60,234 nucleotides of DNA from Actinospica acidithermotolerans. Its GTDB lineage: Bacteria > Actinomycetota > Actinomycetes > Streptomycetales > Catenulisporaceae. A model generated the notes under the pieces. That model saw nothing but the letters and a program-made list of their open reading frames with translations. It made no database searches and had not been told where the DNA came from. The stretch covers positions 1 to 60,234 of the forward strand of contig NZ_JAGSOH010000033.1 of assembly GCF_018139625.1 (NCBI RefSeq), read 5' to 3'. This document shows positions 8,408-17,128 of the stretch, in pieces; within the stretch, counting starts at the first letter, position 1; each line of letters starts with the position of its first letter. The position numbers and the translations under genes were made by a program.

Positions 8408-9271
8408 TCAGCGGCCCTCTTCGGCGTCCTGCTTCAGTCGCTCCTGGCGGTTCTTCCACCAGCCGGCGCCCTGGTTCGGGTTGCTCAGGTGGGCGAGCAG
8501 CGAGAAGGCGCGCGAGGTCTGCATGAAGAACTTGAACAGCCCGAAGCGCAGCTTGCGGGCCAGGCCCTTCTGCTCGCCGTGCTCGCGCCAGTGCGTCGAG
8601 GCGTCGCCGCTGAAGCCCGGAGCCTCGAGCGCGGTGTAGTAGTAGAGCGCGACCGAGCGGCGCCAGTGGCCCTCGACGATCGGCTTCGGGAAGCCGTGCA
8701 CCGACTTGTCGTCGGTGGTGAAGATCATCACGCGGCCCCAGTCCGGCACGACCAGCGCGCCGTCCTTGCTCAGGTCGCCGACCTCGAGGCAGCCGCCGAA
8801 GGACTCGTCCCAGCCCTCGTTCAGGTAGACCAGCACGTTGACGCGTCGGTAGAGGTCCATCGCGTCGTAGATGTGGAAGTCGGTGTGCTTGCCGAGGATG
8901 CCGCCCGGGCCGCTCAGGTGCAGGCCGCCGCCGACCAGGTACGGGTCGACCAGCAGCTTCGGGATGCCGGTGACCTTCTCCAGCGCGCGCAGGAAGGCGG
9001 GCTGGGAGAGCTCGTTGATGAGCTGCGCGAGCGGCTCGGGGATCTTCGCGATGTCGTCGCAGGTGAACTTCTGCATCTGGTACGTGTCGCCGAGCGGGCG
9101 CCAGTCCGGCCAGTCCGGCTTCGGGAAGTGCTCGTCGGCGAACTCGGGGCCGACCTGCAGCATGTCGTCGAGCACGATGTGCGGGAACGGCTTGTTCGCC
9201 GCGTAGCGCACGGACCATTCCTCGGCGTTAGCCCGGAACTTCTCGAGGTCGAACACTGGTGAGGCGGTCAT
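8408..9271 (-). CDS. 2-oxoglutarate/Fe(II)-dependent oxygenase, prolyl-hydroxylase-like
   Basis: A 287-residue protein with the double-stranded beta-helix iron site: HTDFH gives His129 and Asp131, VHGF gives His192, and Arg204/205 would hold the 2-oxoglutarate carboxylate. The sequence RVNVLVYLNEGWDESFGGCLEV between them is typical of 2OG-FeII_Oxy_3 (prolyl 4-hydroxylase superfamily) proteins. The C-terminal 70 residues are basic and may be an added segment. The gene sits between rhamnosyltransferase-like genes, 2 nt before one of them, so it probably hydroxylates a glycan, its lipid carrier or a carrier protein. The substrate cannot be read from the sequence. Confidence 0.87.
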   Translation of the reverse strand: MTASPVFDLEKFRANAEEWSVRYAANKPFPHIVLDDMLQVGPEFADEHFPKPDWPDWRPLGDTYQMQKFTCDDIAKIPEPLAQLINELSQPAFLRALEKVTGIPKLLVDPYLVGGGLHLSGPGGILGKHTDFHIYDAMDLYRRVNVLVYLNEGWDESFGGCLEVGDLSKDGALVVPDWGRVMIFTTDDKSVHGFPKPIVEGHWRRSVALYYYTALEAPGFSGDASTHWREHGEQKGLARKLRFGLFKFFMQTSRAFSLLAHLSNPNQGAGWWKNRQERLKQDAEEGR

Positions 9272-9321
9272 GTCCGCAATACTCCATCACGCTCGTGACG
9301 TCGGCTGTGGGGGTGCCCGAG

Positions 9322-10224
9322 TTACCCGGGCAGATTAGCACTCCGGACTGCATCGTACTCAGCGCCCGAGGGCAGGTAGCGGCGCTCGACGCGGCCGGTC
9401 ACCCCGTGCAGCAGGCCGCGCAGCACGGCGGGGACCGAGGAGCCGCGGTGCTCGTCGAAGAGCGCCGTCACCAGCAGCCAGCGCGCCATGAACAGCGCGT
9501 TGGTGAGCACGAAGCCGCGCTCGGCGCCGAGGAACTCCCTGCTCAGCACGATCCCGTTGCGGGCGATCCAGTAGTGCCGCCAGGCCGGGTAGTGCAGGAC
9601 CCTGATGTTCAGCGGCCCGATCCGGTGGTCCCGGCCCGAGCCGATCGAGTGCGGCAGCACCAGTCCGGCGTCGCGCACCACGCGCCGGCCGGAGCGGCGG
9701 ATCCGCAGGCAGAAGTCCGAATCGACGCAGTCCACGAAGAAGTCCTCGCGGAAGCCGGGCACGTCCGCGAAGGCGGAGCGGCGCACCAGCATGCCGGAGG
9801 TGATGATGCTCGGCCGGTCGTCCACCGCCGCGTGCCGGTCGGCGCCGCGCTCGTAGCGGCCGCCGGTCGCCGCGTCCACCGGGGTCGGCCCGACGACGGC
9901 GATCGTCTCGTCGTCCAGGTGCGCGAGCAGCCCGGCGACGAGCTCGGCCGGCAGCACCGAGTCCTGGTCCAGGAAGAGCACGGCGTCCGCGTCGGCCGGC
10001 ACCTCGGCGAGCCCGAGGTTCAGCGCGCCCGCGAGCCCGCGGTTGGCGCCGGACCGCAGGACCGTGACCCGCGGATCGTCGATCTTGCCGGCCAGGCTCT
10101 CCGCGTCGCCCGGCGTGTTGTCGGCGATCACCACGGACGCGCAGCTCAGCAGCGCGGACTCGACCACCGCCGCAAGGCGCTCGTCCGGGTGGTAGGCGGT
10201 GACGACCGCCGCGATCCTCGCCAT
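9322..10224 (-). CDS. Family 2 glycosyltransferase (rhamnosyltransferase-like)
   Basis: A 300-residue paralogue of the neighbouring glycosyltransferases. It shows VVTAYHPDERLAAVVESALL at the N-terminus, DQDSVLPAELV for the metal site, ITSGMLVRRSAF, GFREDFFVDCVDSDFCLRIR and HYWIARNGIVLSREFL. ATG 10224 overlaps the stop of the upstream paralogue (TGATG), so the pair is translationally coupled. It probably transfers a deoxysugar from dTDP-rhamnose to a growing lipid-linked glycan at the inner face of the membrane. This is inferred from family and context. Confidence 0.88.
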   Translation of the reverse strand: MARIAAVVTAYHPDERLAAVVESALLSCASVVIADNTPGDAESLAGKIDDPRVTVLRSGANRGLAGALNLGLAEVPADADAVLFLDQDSVLPAELVAGLLAHLDDETIAVVGPTPVDAATGGRYERGADRHAAVDDRPSIITSGMLVRRSAFADVPGFREDFFVDCVDSDFCLRIRRSGRRVVRDAGLVLPHSIGSGRDHRIGPLNIRVLHYPAWRHYWIARNGIVLSREFLGAERGFVLTNALFMARWLLVTALFDEHRGSSVPAVLRGLLHGVTGRVERRYLPSGAEYDAVRSANLPG

Positions 10225-11111
10225 CAGTCCGCATCCCTCACACCGGGCGGGTACGAGCCCTCGGGCAGGTATCCGAGGGAATAGCGGCCGGTCAGCGCGT
10301 CGAACACGCCGCGGCTGAGCGCCGTCAGCTGCGCTGCGCGCTTCGGTCCCCAGCACGCCACGGACAGGAACTTGCGCGCCAGGAAGATCGCCATCGAGGC
10401 CATGCCCTGCGGCCGGCGCCGGTCGTAGTCCAGCGCGTACTGCACGCCGTTGCGCGCGATCCAGTAGTGCCGCCACGGCGGGTAGTGGGTGACCCGCACC
10501 CGCACCGGGCCGACGCCGTGCTCCTGCCGGTTGCCCATGGAGTGCGGCAGCTTCAGCGTGAAGTCCTGGATGACGCGGAAGCCCGCCTTGCGCGCGTCCA
10601 CGCAGAAGGCGATGTCCACGAAGTCGTTGAACAGGTCCGCGCGGAACGGGCACCGGTCGACCACCTCGCGGCGGACCAGCATGCCGGAGGTGATCACCGC
10701 GGTGGCGTCCTCGACGGTCTTGCCCTCGGTGCCGAAGTTGTAGGCGGCGCCGTGCGCGGCGTCCCACGGCGTCGGCGCGACGATGCCGATCTTCGGATCG
10801 GACTCGAGGTGCGCGCGCAGACCGGCGACGAGGCCGTCCGGCAGCACCGAGTCCTGGTCCATCAGCAGCACTGCCTCGGCGTCGGCCGGAAGGGCGCCCA
10901 CGCCCAGGTTGAGCGCGCCGCCGAGGCCCAGGTTGCGGCCGACCGGCAGCACCGTGACCCGCGGATCGTCCAGCTTTCCGGCCAGTGACGGGGCCGGCGC
11001 GGGCGTGTTGTCGACGACGATCACGGCGGCGCAGTCCCGCAGCGAGGAGTCCACCACGGCGGCCAGCCGCTCGTCCGGGTGGTACGCGGTGAGCACCGCG
11101 ACGATCTTCAT
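10224..11111 (-). CDS. Family 2 glycosyltransferase (rhamnosyltransferase-like)
   Basis: A 295-residue paralogue of the two genes downstream and first gene of this minus-strand unit. Motifs include VLTAYHPDERLAAVVDSSLR, LLMDQDSVLPDGL, VITSGMLVRREVV and HYWIARNGVQYALDYDRR. ATG 11111 is chosen over an upstream in-frame ATG because it aligns the family N-terminus. The acceptor-domain acidic pair is FVDIAFCVDARK, slightly different from the DSDFC/DVDFC of the others, so acceptor specificity may differ. It is divergent from the flippase gene across a 59-bp gap. Confidence 0.88.
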   Translation of the reverse strand: MKIVAVLTAYHPDERLAAVVDSSLRDCAAVIVVDNTPAPAPSLAGKLDDPRVTVLPVGRNLGLGGALNLGVGALPADAEAVLLMDQDSVLPDGLVAGLRAHLESDPKIGIVAPTPWDAAHGAAYNFGTEGKTVEDATAVITSGMLVRREVVDRCPFRADLFNDFVDIAFCVDARKAGFRVIQDFTLKLPHSMGNRQEHGVGPVRVRVTHYPPWRHYWIARNGVQYALDYDRRRPQGMASMAIFLARKFLSVACWGPKRAAQLTALSRGVFDALTGRYSLGYLPEGSYPPGVRDAD

Positions 11112-11155
11112 CTCTCGCACGCACCCGAGCGTATCGGCTCCGCGCACGGCTACGC

Positions 11156-11161
11156 TAATAT
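11156..11161 (+). promoter_or_regulatory. Predicted -10 (TAATAT) of the flippase gene
   Basis: TAATAT ends 9 nt before ATG 11171, compatible with leaderless or near-leaderless transcription. No Shine-Dalgarno sequence is seen in the short spacer. A second TANNNT, TACGCT, overlaps it at 11151-11156. Confidence 0.5.
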
Positions 11162-11170
11162 CACCTGGTC

Positions 11171-12556
11171 ATGCGCCGCATTCTGGACTTCCTGCGCCGG
11201 CCCACAATCTTCCTGGCCGTGGGCCTGATCGTCTCCGCCTTCTCGGGGTCGGTCTACCTGCTGATCGTCAACCTGGCGTTCCATGACAACGGGAACTACG
11301 TCCTGGCGTTGCAGGGCCTGAACACGCTGCTCGCGGCGATCAGCACCGGTGTGATGTCCGGCATCGAGCAGGAGATGGTCCGCGCCGTCAGCCGCGCGAT
11401 CGTGCACCGGCTGCCCACCGCGCCGGTGATCCGCAGACAGGTCAAGCAGGCCGCCTGGTTCGTCGGCGTGACCATCGCCGGCTGCCTCGTGCTCTCGCCG
11501 GTGCTGACCAAGCACTTCCTGGCCGGCAGCTGGGTCATGTACATCGAGCTGATGATCGGCCTGCTCGGCGCGGTCGTCTCGTTCCAGGTGCGCGGCACGC
11601 TCTCCGGCAAGCAGGACTTCCACGTCTTCTCGATCACCCTGCTGGTCGAGTCGTTCACCCGCATGCTCCCGTGCGCGCTGCTGCTCGTGGCCGGAAACAA
11701 GGACCTCTGGCTCTACGGCCTGTTCTTCGCCCTCGGCCCGGTGTTCTCGGCCGTGGTCGGCATCGTGCTGCCGCGGATCTGGCACCGTCCGCAGTACGAC
11801 GGGTTCGGCGGAGACGACACCGGGGAGCCGAGCACCGCCGCCGAGGAGAGCGGCGGCCGCGCCGCGGCCAACCTCGGCCTGCTGACCGGTGCGACGCTCG
11901 CCTCGCAACTGCTGCTGAACGCTGTCTCGCTGCTCGTCATCGCGCGCTACTCGAACTCCCACGACAAGCAGACCGTCGATCTGGCCGCCGCGATCAACTC
12001 GGCGGTGGGCCTGGCCCGCATCGGCATCGTGGCGCTGCTCCCCATCCAGACGCCGCTGCTGCCGAAGCTGACCACGGCGGCCGAGCGCGGCGACGTCGCC
12101 GAGGTGCGGCGCAAGACGCTGCTGCTGGTGGCCATCTGCGCGGGAATCGGCCTCGCCGCCGTGCTCGTGTGCGCCACCATCGGCCCCTGGGTCATGAGCG
12201 AGATCATGCACGCCCTCGCCGACCTGCCGCGCTGGTTCCTCGCGGCGTTCGCCGGGGCGACCATGTTCATGATGATCGCGATGATCCTGCAGCCGGGCCT
12301 GATCGCGATGAACCGGCACAAGAGCGTGATGATCGGCTGGACCCTGGGCATCGTCGCCACCGTGCCGGTCTTCCTGGTCAACGGCGACATCCTTAAGGTC
12401 ACCGCCGTCGGCGCGATCGTCGGCCCGCTGGTCACGTCCATCTTCCTGGCGATCGACCTGTGGTGGAGCATGCGCCACCGCGCCGCCGCCACACCCGCTC
12501 CCCTCGATACGTCCTCGTCGCCCGACCCCGACCCGGCCACCTCGACGCTGCACTGA
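11171..12556 (+). CDS. Polysaccharide flippase-like membrane protein (MOP superfamily)
   Basis: A 461-residue protein with about twelve hydrophobic segments, starting FLRRPTIFLAVGLIVSAFSGSVYLLIVN and containing a charged cytoplasmic loop (GGDDTGEPSTAAEESGGRAA) near the middle, between the two halves, as in Wzx/MurJ-type carriers. Position inside the glycosyltransferase cluster supports export of a lipid-linked sugar intermediate. Similarity to MOP flippases is judged from topology and general pattern only, so a different polytopic transporter is possible. The predicted promoter is TAATAT at 11156. Confidence 0.75.
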   Translation: MRRILDFLRRPTIFLAVGLIVSAFSGSVYLLIVNLAFHDNGNYVLALQGLNTLLAAISTGVMSGIEQEMVRAVSRAIVHRLPTAPVIRRQVKQAAWFVGVTIAGCLVLSPVLTKHFLAGSWVMYIELMIGLLGAVVSFQVRGTLSGKQDFHVFSITLLVESFTRMLPCALLLVAGNKDLWLYGLFFALGPVFSAVVGIVLPRIWHRPQYDGFGGDDTGEPSTAAEESGGRAAANLGLLTGATLASQLLLNAVSLLVIARYSNSHDKQTVDLAAAINSAVGLARIGIVALLPIQTPLLPKLTTAAERGDVAEVRRKTLLLVAICAGIGLAAVLVCATIGPWVMSEIMHALADLPRWFLAAFAGATMFMMIAMILQPGLIAMNRHKSVMIGWTLGIVATVPVFLVNGDILKVTAVGAIVGPLVTSIFLAIDLWWSMRHRAAATPAPLDTSSSPDPDPATSTLH

Positions 12557-12640
12557 GGCGCGCTTCACCCGTTTCCCCGATATTTGCGACAGGCTCGTCA
12601 CGAAGGCCGCCGACTGCCGCATACGAAACGTCACCGCCTG

Positions 12641-12646
12641 CATACT
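12641..12646 (+). promoter_or_regulatory. Predicted -10 (CATACT) of the DUF2079 gene
   Basis: CATACT followed by 7 nt (GAAGGGG) and ATG 12654. The purine-rich spacer is too close to the ATG to serve as a normal ribosome site, so a leaderless transcript is more likely. Confidence 0.4.
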
Positions 12647-12653
12647 GAAGGGG

Positions 12654-14150
12654 ATGATCGGCACAGAGGGTAGCCCCCGCCCGGCCATGCCCTCGAAGTG
12701 GCTCGGCGTCGGGCTGATGGCTACGGTGGCAGGGGTCTGGTATGCGCTCTACGCGTACCTGAAGTTTCGGCAGGGCGGGTTCTTCGGGTGGGATCTGGGG
12801 ATCTTCGATCAGACCGTGCGGGCCTATGCGCACTTCCACCTTCCGTACGTCACGAGCATGCAGCACGGTTACGCGGGGGATCCGGGGCGGCTGGAGTGGA
12901 CGGACCACTTCAGTCCCATCCTCATGCTGCTCGCGCCGCTCTACTGGGTCTCGAACAGTGCGTACAACCTGCTGTTCGCGCAGGCGGTGCTCTTCGCGGC
13001 GGCGGCGCTGCCGATCTTCGCGTTCGCCCGCCGGCGGCTGTGCGCACCGCCCGCCCGGCCGACGGCGGCTTACCTCGCGGCGGCGGTCTACCTGCTGTCG
13101 TGGCCGCTGCAGTCGGCGCTCGCCTTCGACTTCCACGAAGTGGCGTTCGCGCCGCTGCTGATCGCGTTGCTGATCGAGCGGGCGGACGCGCGGCGGTGGG
13201 GGCACGCGGCGGTGGCGGCCGGGTTGCTGCTGCTGGTGAAGGAGGACATGGGGCTGGTCGTGGCCATGACCGGGATCTGGCTTCTGATCCGCGGGGACCG
13301 GAAGGCCGGGGCGTGGTTCGCGGCTGCCGGGCTCGGGGCGATGGCTCTGATCATCGGTGTGCTGATGCCGCTCGCGGGCGGGTCGTCGCTGCGGGACTTC
13401 GAGTACACGCAGCTCGGTGCGACTCCGGGGCAGGCCGTGCTTCACCTGGTCGAGCATCCATCGCAGATCGTGACGCAGCTGATCGATCCGCATGTGAAGG
13501 TGACGACGCTGCTGTGGCTGATGCTGCCGGTGCTGTTCCTGTGCCTGCGGTCGTGGATCCTGCTGCTCGCGCTGCCGCTCGTCGTTGAGCGCTACTTCGC
13601 GGACATCAGCTTCTACTGGATCAGGGACTACCACTACAACGCGTTCCTGATCGCGATCGTCGTGATGGCGGCCGTGGACGGCGCCGGCAAGTTCCGCCGG
13701 CCACGATGGCGACTCGCCTGGGCCGTCGCGGCGCTGGCGGTGAGCGTGGCGCTGCTGCCGAGCTTCCCGCTCTCGGCGGTGACGTCAAAGGCGCTGTGGC
13801 AGACGACCGACTCGGTACATGCGCAGGAGCACCTGCTGAAGGAGCTGCCTGCGGGCAGCGAGGTCCTCATGCCGTGGCCGAGCGATCCGTACACCGGAGG
13901 CCACGTGCATCCGGTCAACCTGCACTTCGCGGCTGCGGCCCCGGAGTGGATTCTGACGCAGGACATGTCGGGGGACGTCGCGGCGCTCAACCAGACGCTG
14001 GCAGCGGGCAGGAACGACGCGCGCTACGCCGTCTACGCGAGCTACAAGGGCTGGACGATCGGCAGACTCGTGACAGTCGCCGGCGCCCAGCCCTCGTCGT
14101 CTTCGTCGTCAGCGCCATCCTCGTCGTCCTCGTCGTCTCCGGGAGGCTGA
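12654..14150 (+). CDS. DUF2079 polytopic membrane protein
   Basis: A 498-residue membrane protein with about ten hydrophobic segments. The DUF2079 pattern is clear: YLKFRQGGFFGWDLGIFDQTVRAYAHF, then EWTDHFSPILMLLAPLYW, with paired acidic and histidine residues in the first extracytoplasmic loop resembling GT-C glycosyltransferases. The second copy of the family is at 15551-17128. The function of DUF2079 is not established; a lipid-linked-sugar-dependent transferase is a reasonable inference. The C-terminus is an unusual serine tract (see findings). The stop is 3 bp from the stop of the convergent acyltransferase gene. Confidence 0.85.
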   Translation: MIGTEGSPRPAMPSKWLGVGLMATVAGVWYALYAYLKFRQGGFFGWDLGIFDQTVRAYAHFHLPYVTSMQHGYAGDPGRLEWTDHFSPILMLLAPLYWVSNSAYNLLFAQAVLFAAAALPIFAFARRRLCAPPARPTAAYLAAAVYLLSWPLQSALAFDFHEVAFAPLLIALLIERADARRWGHAAVAAGLLLLVKEDMGLVVAMTGIWLLIRGDRKAGAWFAAAGLGAMALIIGVLMPLAGGSSLRDFEYTQLGATPGQAVLHLVEHPSQIVTQLIDPHVKVTTLLWLMLPVLFLCLRSWILLLALPLVVERYFADISFYWIRDYHYNAFLIAIVVMAAVDGAGKFRRPRWRLAWAVAALAVSVALLPSFPLSAVTSKALWQTTDSVHAQEHLLKELPAGSEVLMPWPSDPYTGGHVHPVNLHFAAAAPEWILTQDMSGDVAALNQTLAAGRNDARYAVYASYKGWTIGRLVTVAGAQPSSSSSSAPSSSSSSSPGG

Positions 14151-14153
14151 GGG

Positions 14154-15404
14154 TCAGCTCTTCTTGGGTCTCAGCAGCCGCATGCAGGGCATCTCCACCC
14201 AGCGGTAGAGCAGGTATGCCAGGCCGGTGGCACCGGCGAGCAGCGCGAAGACCACGAGCAGCGCCGTGCCGCCGTGCCAGCCCTCGGGGCGCCAGAGGCG
14301 CATGATCTGCTGGATCAGCTCGACGTGCACGAGGTAGAACGCGAAGGAGATTTCGCCGAGGAACACGAGCGGCCGCCAGCGCCACGGCGACCAGGTGCCG
14401 GACAGGTCCGCCTTCGCCGCCGCCGCGATGAGGACGCAGCAGGCGACGTCGAAGTAGATCGTGTGCAGGTTCAGCGGGATCCAGTTCGTGCCGTTGAGGT
14501 AGTAGACGCCCACCGCGAACAGCGTCGCCATCCACAATCCGGGGCCGTACCAGCGGCCGCGCTTGACCAGCAGTGCGGTGATCACGCCGAGCCAGAACTC
14601 TATGCTGCGCACCGGCGGGAACATGTAGACGAACCAGTAGGACCGCACCGGGTTGTGCGGGAAGATGTAGAACTGCCATTGCTGCAGGCAGTACGTCAGT
14701 CCGACCAGCATGAACGCGGTCCAGTACAGCTGATTCACACTCAGCTTCCGCAGTTGCGGGGCTATGAACGGGAAGCTGAGGTAGAAGAACGCCTCGCAGC
14801 CCAGCGACCAGCTCACGGTGTTCACGCTGTAGCCGATGCCGGCACCGTGGTAGGAGCCGTAGAACCAGGGCTGCACGAGCGCCAGGTTCAGCAGGGCGAC
14901 GACCTTGCTGATCCGCTCGCCCCAGAGCAGTCCGATGCCGAGCACGATCGCCCAGGTGACCGCGTGGTTCGGGTAGATCTTCGCGATCCGCCGGCGCCAG
15001 AACGCGGTGTGCGAGTCGCCGGGCTTGGCCACCCAGGTGAGCACGAAGCCGCTCAGCACGAAGAAGAACGCGACGCCGATGTCGCCTTGGCCGAAGACCG
15101 CCTCCCAGGACCGCAGCAGCCGGCCGCCGGGGTTCGGCGGGGCGCCGGGCGGGGACGGCGGCCGGTGTATCACGCCGATCGTGCCGATGTGGTATCCGAA
15201 CACGATGAACGCCGCCAGCCAGCGCAGCCCGGTCAGCGAGGGCAGCCGGGAGAAGCCGGTCGCACGGGGTGGTGCGGGAGCCGACACCGCCTCCGGCTGC
15301 CGCGGTTCGCCGGGCGCGGGCGCCGCAGAGCCCTGCCCTTCGGGCTCGAGCGTATGCGTGGGCTGATGCTGGGCACCAGGCAACGCTGCTTGGTCCTGAA
15401 GCAA
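14154..15404 (-). CDS. Acyltransferase family 3 membrane protein (OafA/YrhL-like)
   Basis: A 416-residue protein with about ten membrane spans. RLPSLTGLRWLAAFIVFGYHI is the family N-terminal signature containing the catalytic His, and FFFVLSGFVLTWVAKPG is the second conserved block. These enzymes move acetyl or other acyl groups across the membrane onto surface sugars. The coordinates use TTG 15404, which follows a G-rich stretch. The first roughly 45 residues are Pro/Ala rich, so a downstream GTG (in EAVSAPAPP, preceded by GGAGG) is an alternative start. Its place in the cluster suggests O-acylation of the rhamnose-containing glycan. Confidence 0.88.
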   Translation of the reverse strand: MLQDQAALPGAQHQPTHTLEPEGQGSAAPAPGEPRQPEAVSAPAPPRATGFSRLPSLTGLRWLAAFIVFGYHIGTIGVIHRPPSPPGAPPNPGGRLLRSWEAVFGQGDIGVAFFFVLSGFVLTWVAKPGDSHTAFWRRRIAKIYPNHAVTWAIVLGIGLLWGERISKVVALLNLALVQPWFYGSYHGAGIGYSVNTVSWSLGCEAFFYLSFPFIAPQLRKLSVNQLYWTAFMLVGLTYCLQQWQFYIFPHNPVRSYWFVYMFPPVRSIEFWLGVITALLVKRGRWYGPGLWMATLFAVGVYYLNGTNWIPLNLHTIYFDVACCVLIAAAAKADLSGTWSPWRWRPLVFLGEISFAFYLVHVELIQQIMRLWRPEGWHGGTALLVVFALLAGATGLAYLLYRWVEMPCMRLLRPKKS

Positions 15405-15476
15405 AATCGGCCCCCAAGGCTGATTTTGTGATGTGTGCCGCTCCCGAGCGCTACCCCTGCGCCCGCTTGCGGGATG

Positions 15477-15493
15477 GGTCGGACAGTCCGACC
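15477..15493. promoter_or_regulatory. Inverted repeat GGTCGGA-N3-TCCGACC
   Basis: A perfect 7-bp inverted repeat with a 3-nt centre, directly after a predicted minus-strand -10 (TAGTAT, 15494-15499). It would lie on the transcription start of the acyltransferase gene, a position fitting a repressor operator. It is short and could be chance in GC-rich DNA. Confidence 0.35.
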
Positions 15494-15499
15494 ATACTA
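15494..15499 (-). promoter_or_regulatory. Predicted -10 (TAGTAT) of the acyltransferase gene
   Basis: TAGTAT on the minus strand gives a start near 15486 and an untranslated leader of about 80 nt to TTG 15404. No clear -35 is seen. Confidence 0.35.
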
Positions 15500-15550
15500 G
15501 GCCGTGCTCTACCGCACCCAGCGGATCGGACGTGAGTCTTCAGACACTCT

Positions 15551-17128
15551 TTACGCCTGGTGGAGGATGACGATCGAGCCCTCTTCGTCGACGATCTGGA
15601 AGCCCTGCTTCTCGAGGGTGCTGAGATAGCCCGCCATGTAGTCCGGCGTCACCGGGCAGCCCGGGCTGGCCAGGTCCATGGCCGCCCACGGGCCCTTCTC
15701 CACCTTCGAGCCGACCAGCGTGACCGTGTCCCGGGCCGCCAGCGGGATCACCAGGTTGTTGGTGGCGCGCACCTCGACGCCCGACGGGACGTACTTCAGC
15801 GCCTGCGTCACATTCTGAATCTGGCCGCTCTGCGCGGTGTACGCGGTCTTCGAGTTCATCCAGTAGCCCAGCGACTCGGTCTGGGTGACCGACCAGGTGA
15901 TCTGGAGGGCGAACAGGCCGAGCACGATGCCGGCGATCGGCGGCACCAGCCGGTGGCCGAGCCAGTCCATCCCCTCGGCCTCGTTCCACTTCGCGACCCT
16001 GCGCACGGCCCGGATCAGCCGGTTGGTGCCGTCCATGGCGCCGATGAACAGGATGGGCATCAGCGGCATCTCGTAGTACAGGTTCCAGGACCACTCGGTG
16101 TGCCCGACGCGGCCCGAGAGCGTCGAGGTGACCAGCGAGGGCAGCGCCATCAGCGAGATCGGCGATCCCAGGCACAGGAAGGCGACCGGCAGCAGCACGT
16201 GCGTCCACAGCTGGGCCTTCTCCTCGCCGCCGAACATCAGCTGCAGCGTGTGCACCGGGTGCAGCACGATCGCCTCGATCTCACCGGTGAAGGTGGTCGC
16301 GTGCAGCGTCGTCGCGTAGTCGTCGGCGTAGGTGAAGCCGGCCGGGTTGAAGTGCGGGATGATCACGTTGACCGTGACCAGGAACATGCCGATGCCCCAC
16401 ACGGCCAGGATCGCCGCGTGCCGCCACTTGCGGTTGAAGGCGAGCCAGAGGGCGAACATGACGATCAGCATCCCCATGTCCTCCTTGACGAAGGCGGTCA
16501 TGCCGATCAGGACGCTCGCCCAGGTCCAGCGCCCGGCGAGCGCGCGCTCGAGGCCCCAGGCGATCAGCGGCGCGGAGAACATCACCTCGTGCACCGGGAA
16601 GTTGACCGAGCCCTGCATCCCGATGCTGAACAGGTAGGCGATCAGCAGCAGCGAGGCGGCCGGGATGCCCCAGACCCGGCGGATCGCGATGTACACCGGG
16701 ATGCCGGACAGGCACAGCAGCACGACCTGCGCCAGGATCAGCGTGGCCGGCGAGTTGTGGATCCATATCGCCGGGGCCAGCAGCACGTAGATCGGCGAGA
16801 AGTGGTCGCCTATCTGCGCGTAGCCCTTGATCGCGACGTACGGGTACAGGCGGTATGCCCAGCCGACCGTCGCCTGGTAGAAGATGCCGAGGTCGCAGGC
16901 GCCGGCCTGCTGCTGCATGTACTCGTTGTAGGCGAAGATCCAGTAGACCGTGAACGCCGCGGAGACGATCCAGGTGCACGGCGAGAGCAGGGCCCTGCGC
17001 AGCCCGCGGGCCACCCGCCGGCCCGCACCCGGCCGTGCGGCGGGCGGTTCCTCGGCGGCGGGCACGTCGACTACCTCGGGTTCGGACGGCGTCGCCGCGA
17101 CCGGCCGGGCTGGAGCTTCTTCGAGCAC
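15551..17128 (-). CDS. DUF2079 polytopic membrane protein
   Basis: A 525-residue membrane protein, second DUF2079 member of the locus. After a Pro/Ala/Glu-rich N-terminal 40 residues it has about ten spans. Conserved blocks are CDLGIFYQATVGWAYRLYPYV, GDHFSPIYVLLAPAIWIHNS and FVKEDMGMLIVMFALW, all with counterparts in the 12654 gene (WDLGIFDQTV, DHFSPILMLLAPLYW, LVKEDMGLVVAM). GTG 17128 is the apparent start, with GAGG about 11 nt upstream. GT-C-like transfer of sugars from a polyprenyl carrier is plausible but unproven. Confidence 0.85.
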   Translation of the reverse strand: MLEEAPARPVAATPSEPEVVDVPAAEEPPAARPGAGRRVARGLRRALLSPCTWIVSAAFTVYWIFAYNEYMQQQAGACDLGIFYQATVGWAYRLYPYVAIKGYAQIGDHFSPIYVLLAPAIWIHNSPATLILAQVVLLCLSGIPVYIAIRRVWGIPAASLLLIAYLFSIGMQGSVNFPVHEVMFSAPLIAWGLERALAGRWTWASVLIGMTAFVKEDMGMLIVMFALWLAFNRKWRHAAILAVWGIGMFLVTVNVIIPHFNPAGFTYADDYATTLHATTFTGEIEAIVLHPVHTLQLMFGGEEKAQLWTHVLLPVAFLCLGSPISLMALPSLVTSTLSGRVGHTEWSWNLYYEMPLMPILFIGAMDGTNRLIRAVRRVAKWNEAEGMDWLGHRLVPPIAGIVLGLFALQITWSVTQTESLGYWMNSKTAYTAQSGQIQNVTQALKYVPSGVEVRATNNLVIPLAARDTVTLVGSKVEKGPWAAMDLASPGCPVTPDYMAGYLSTLEKQGFQIVDEEGSIVILHQA

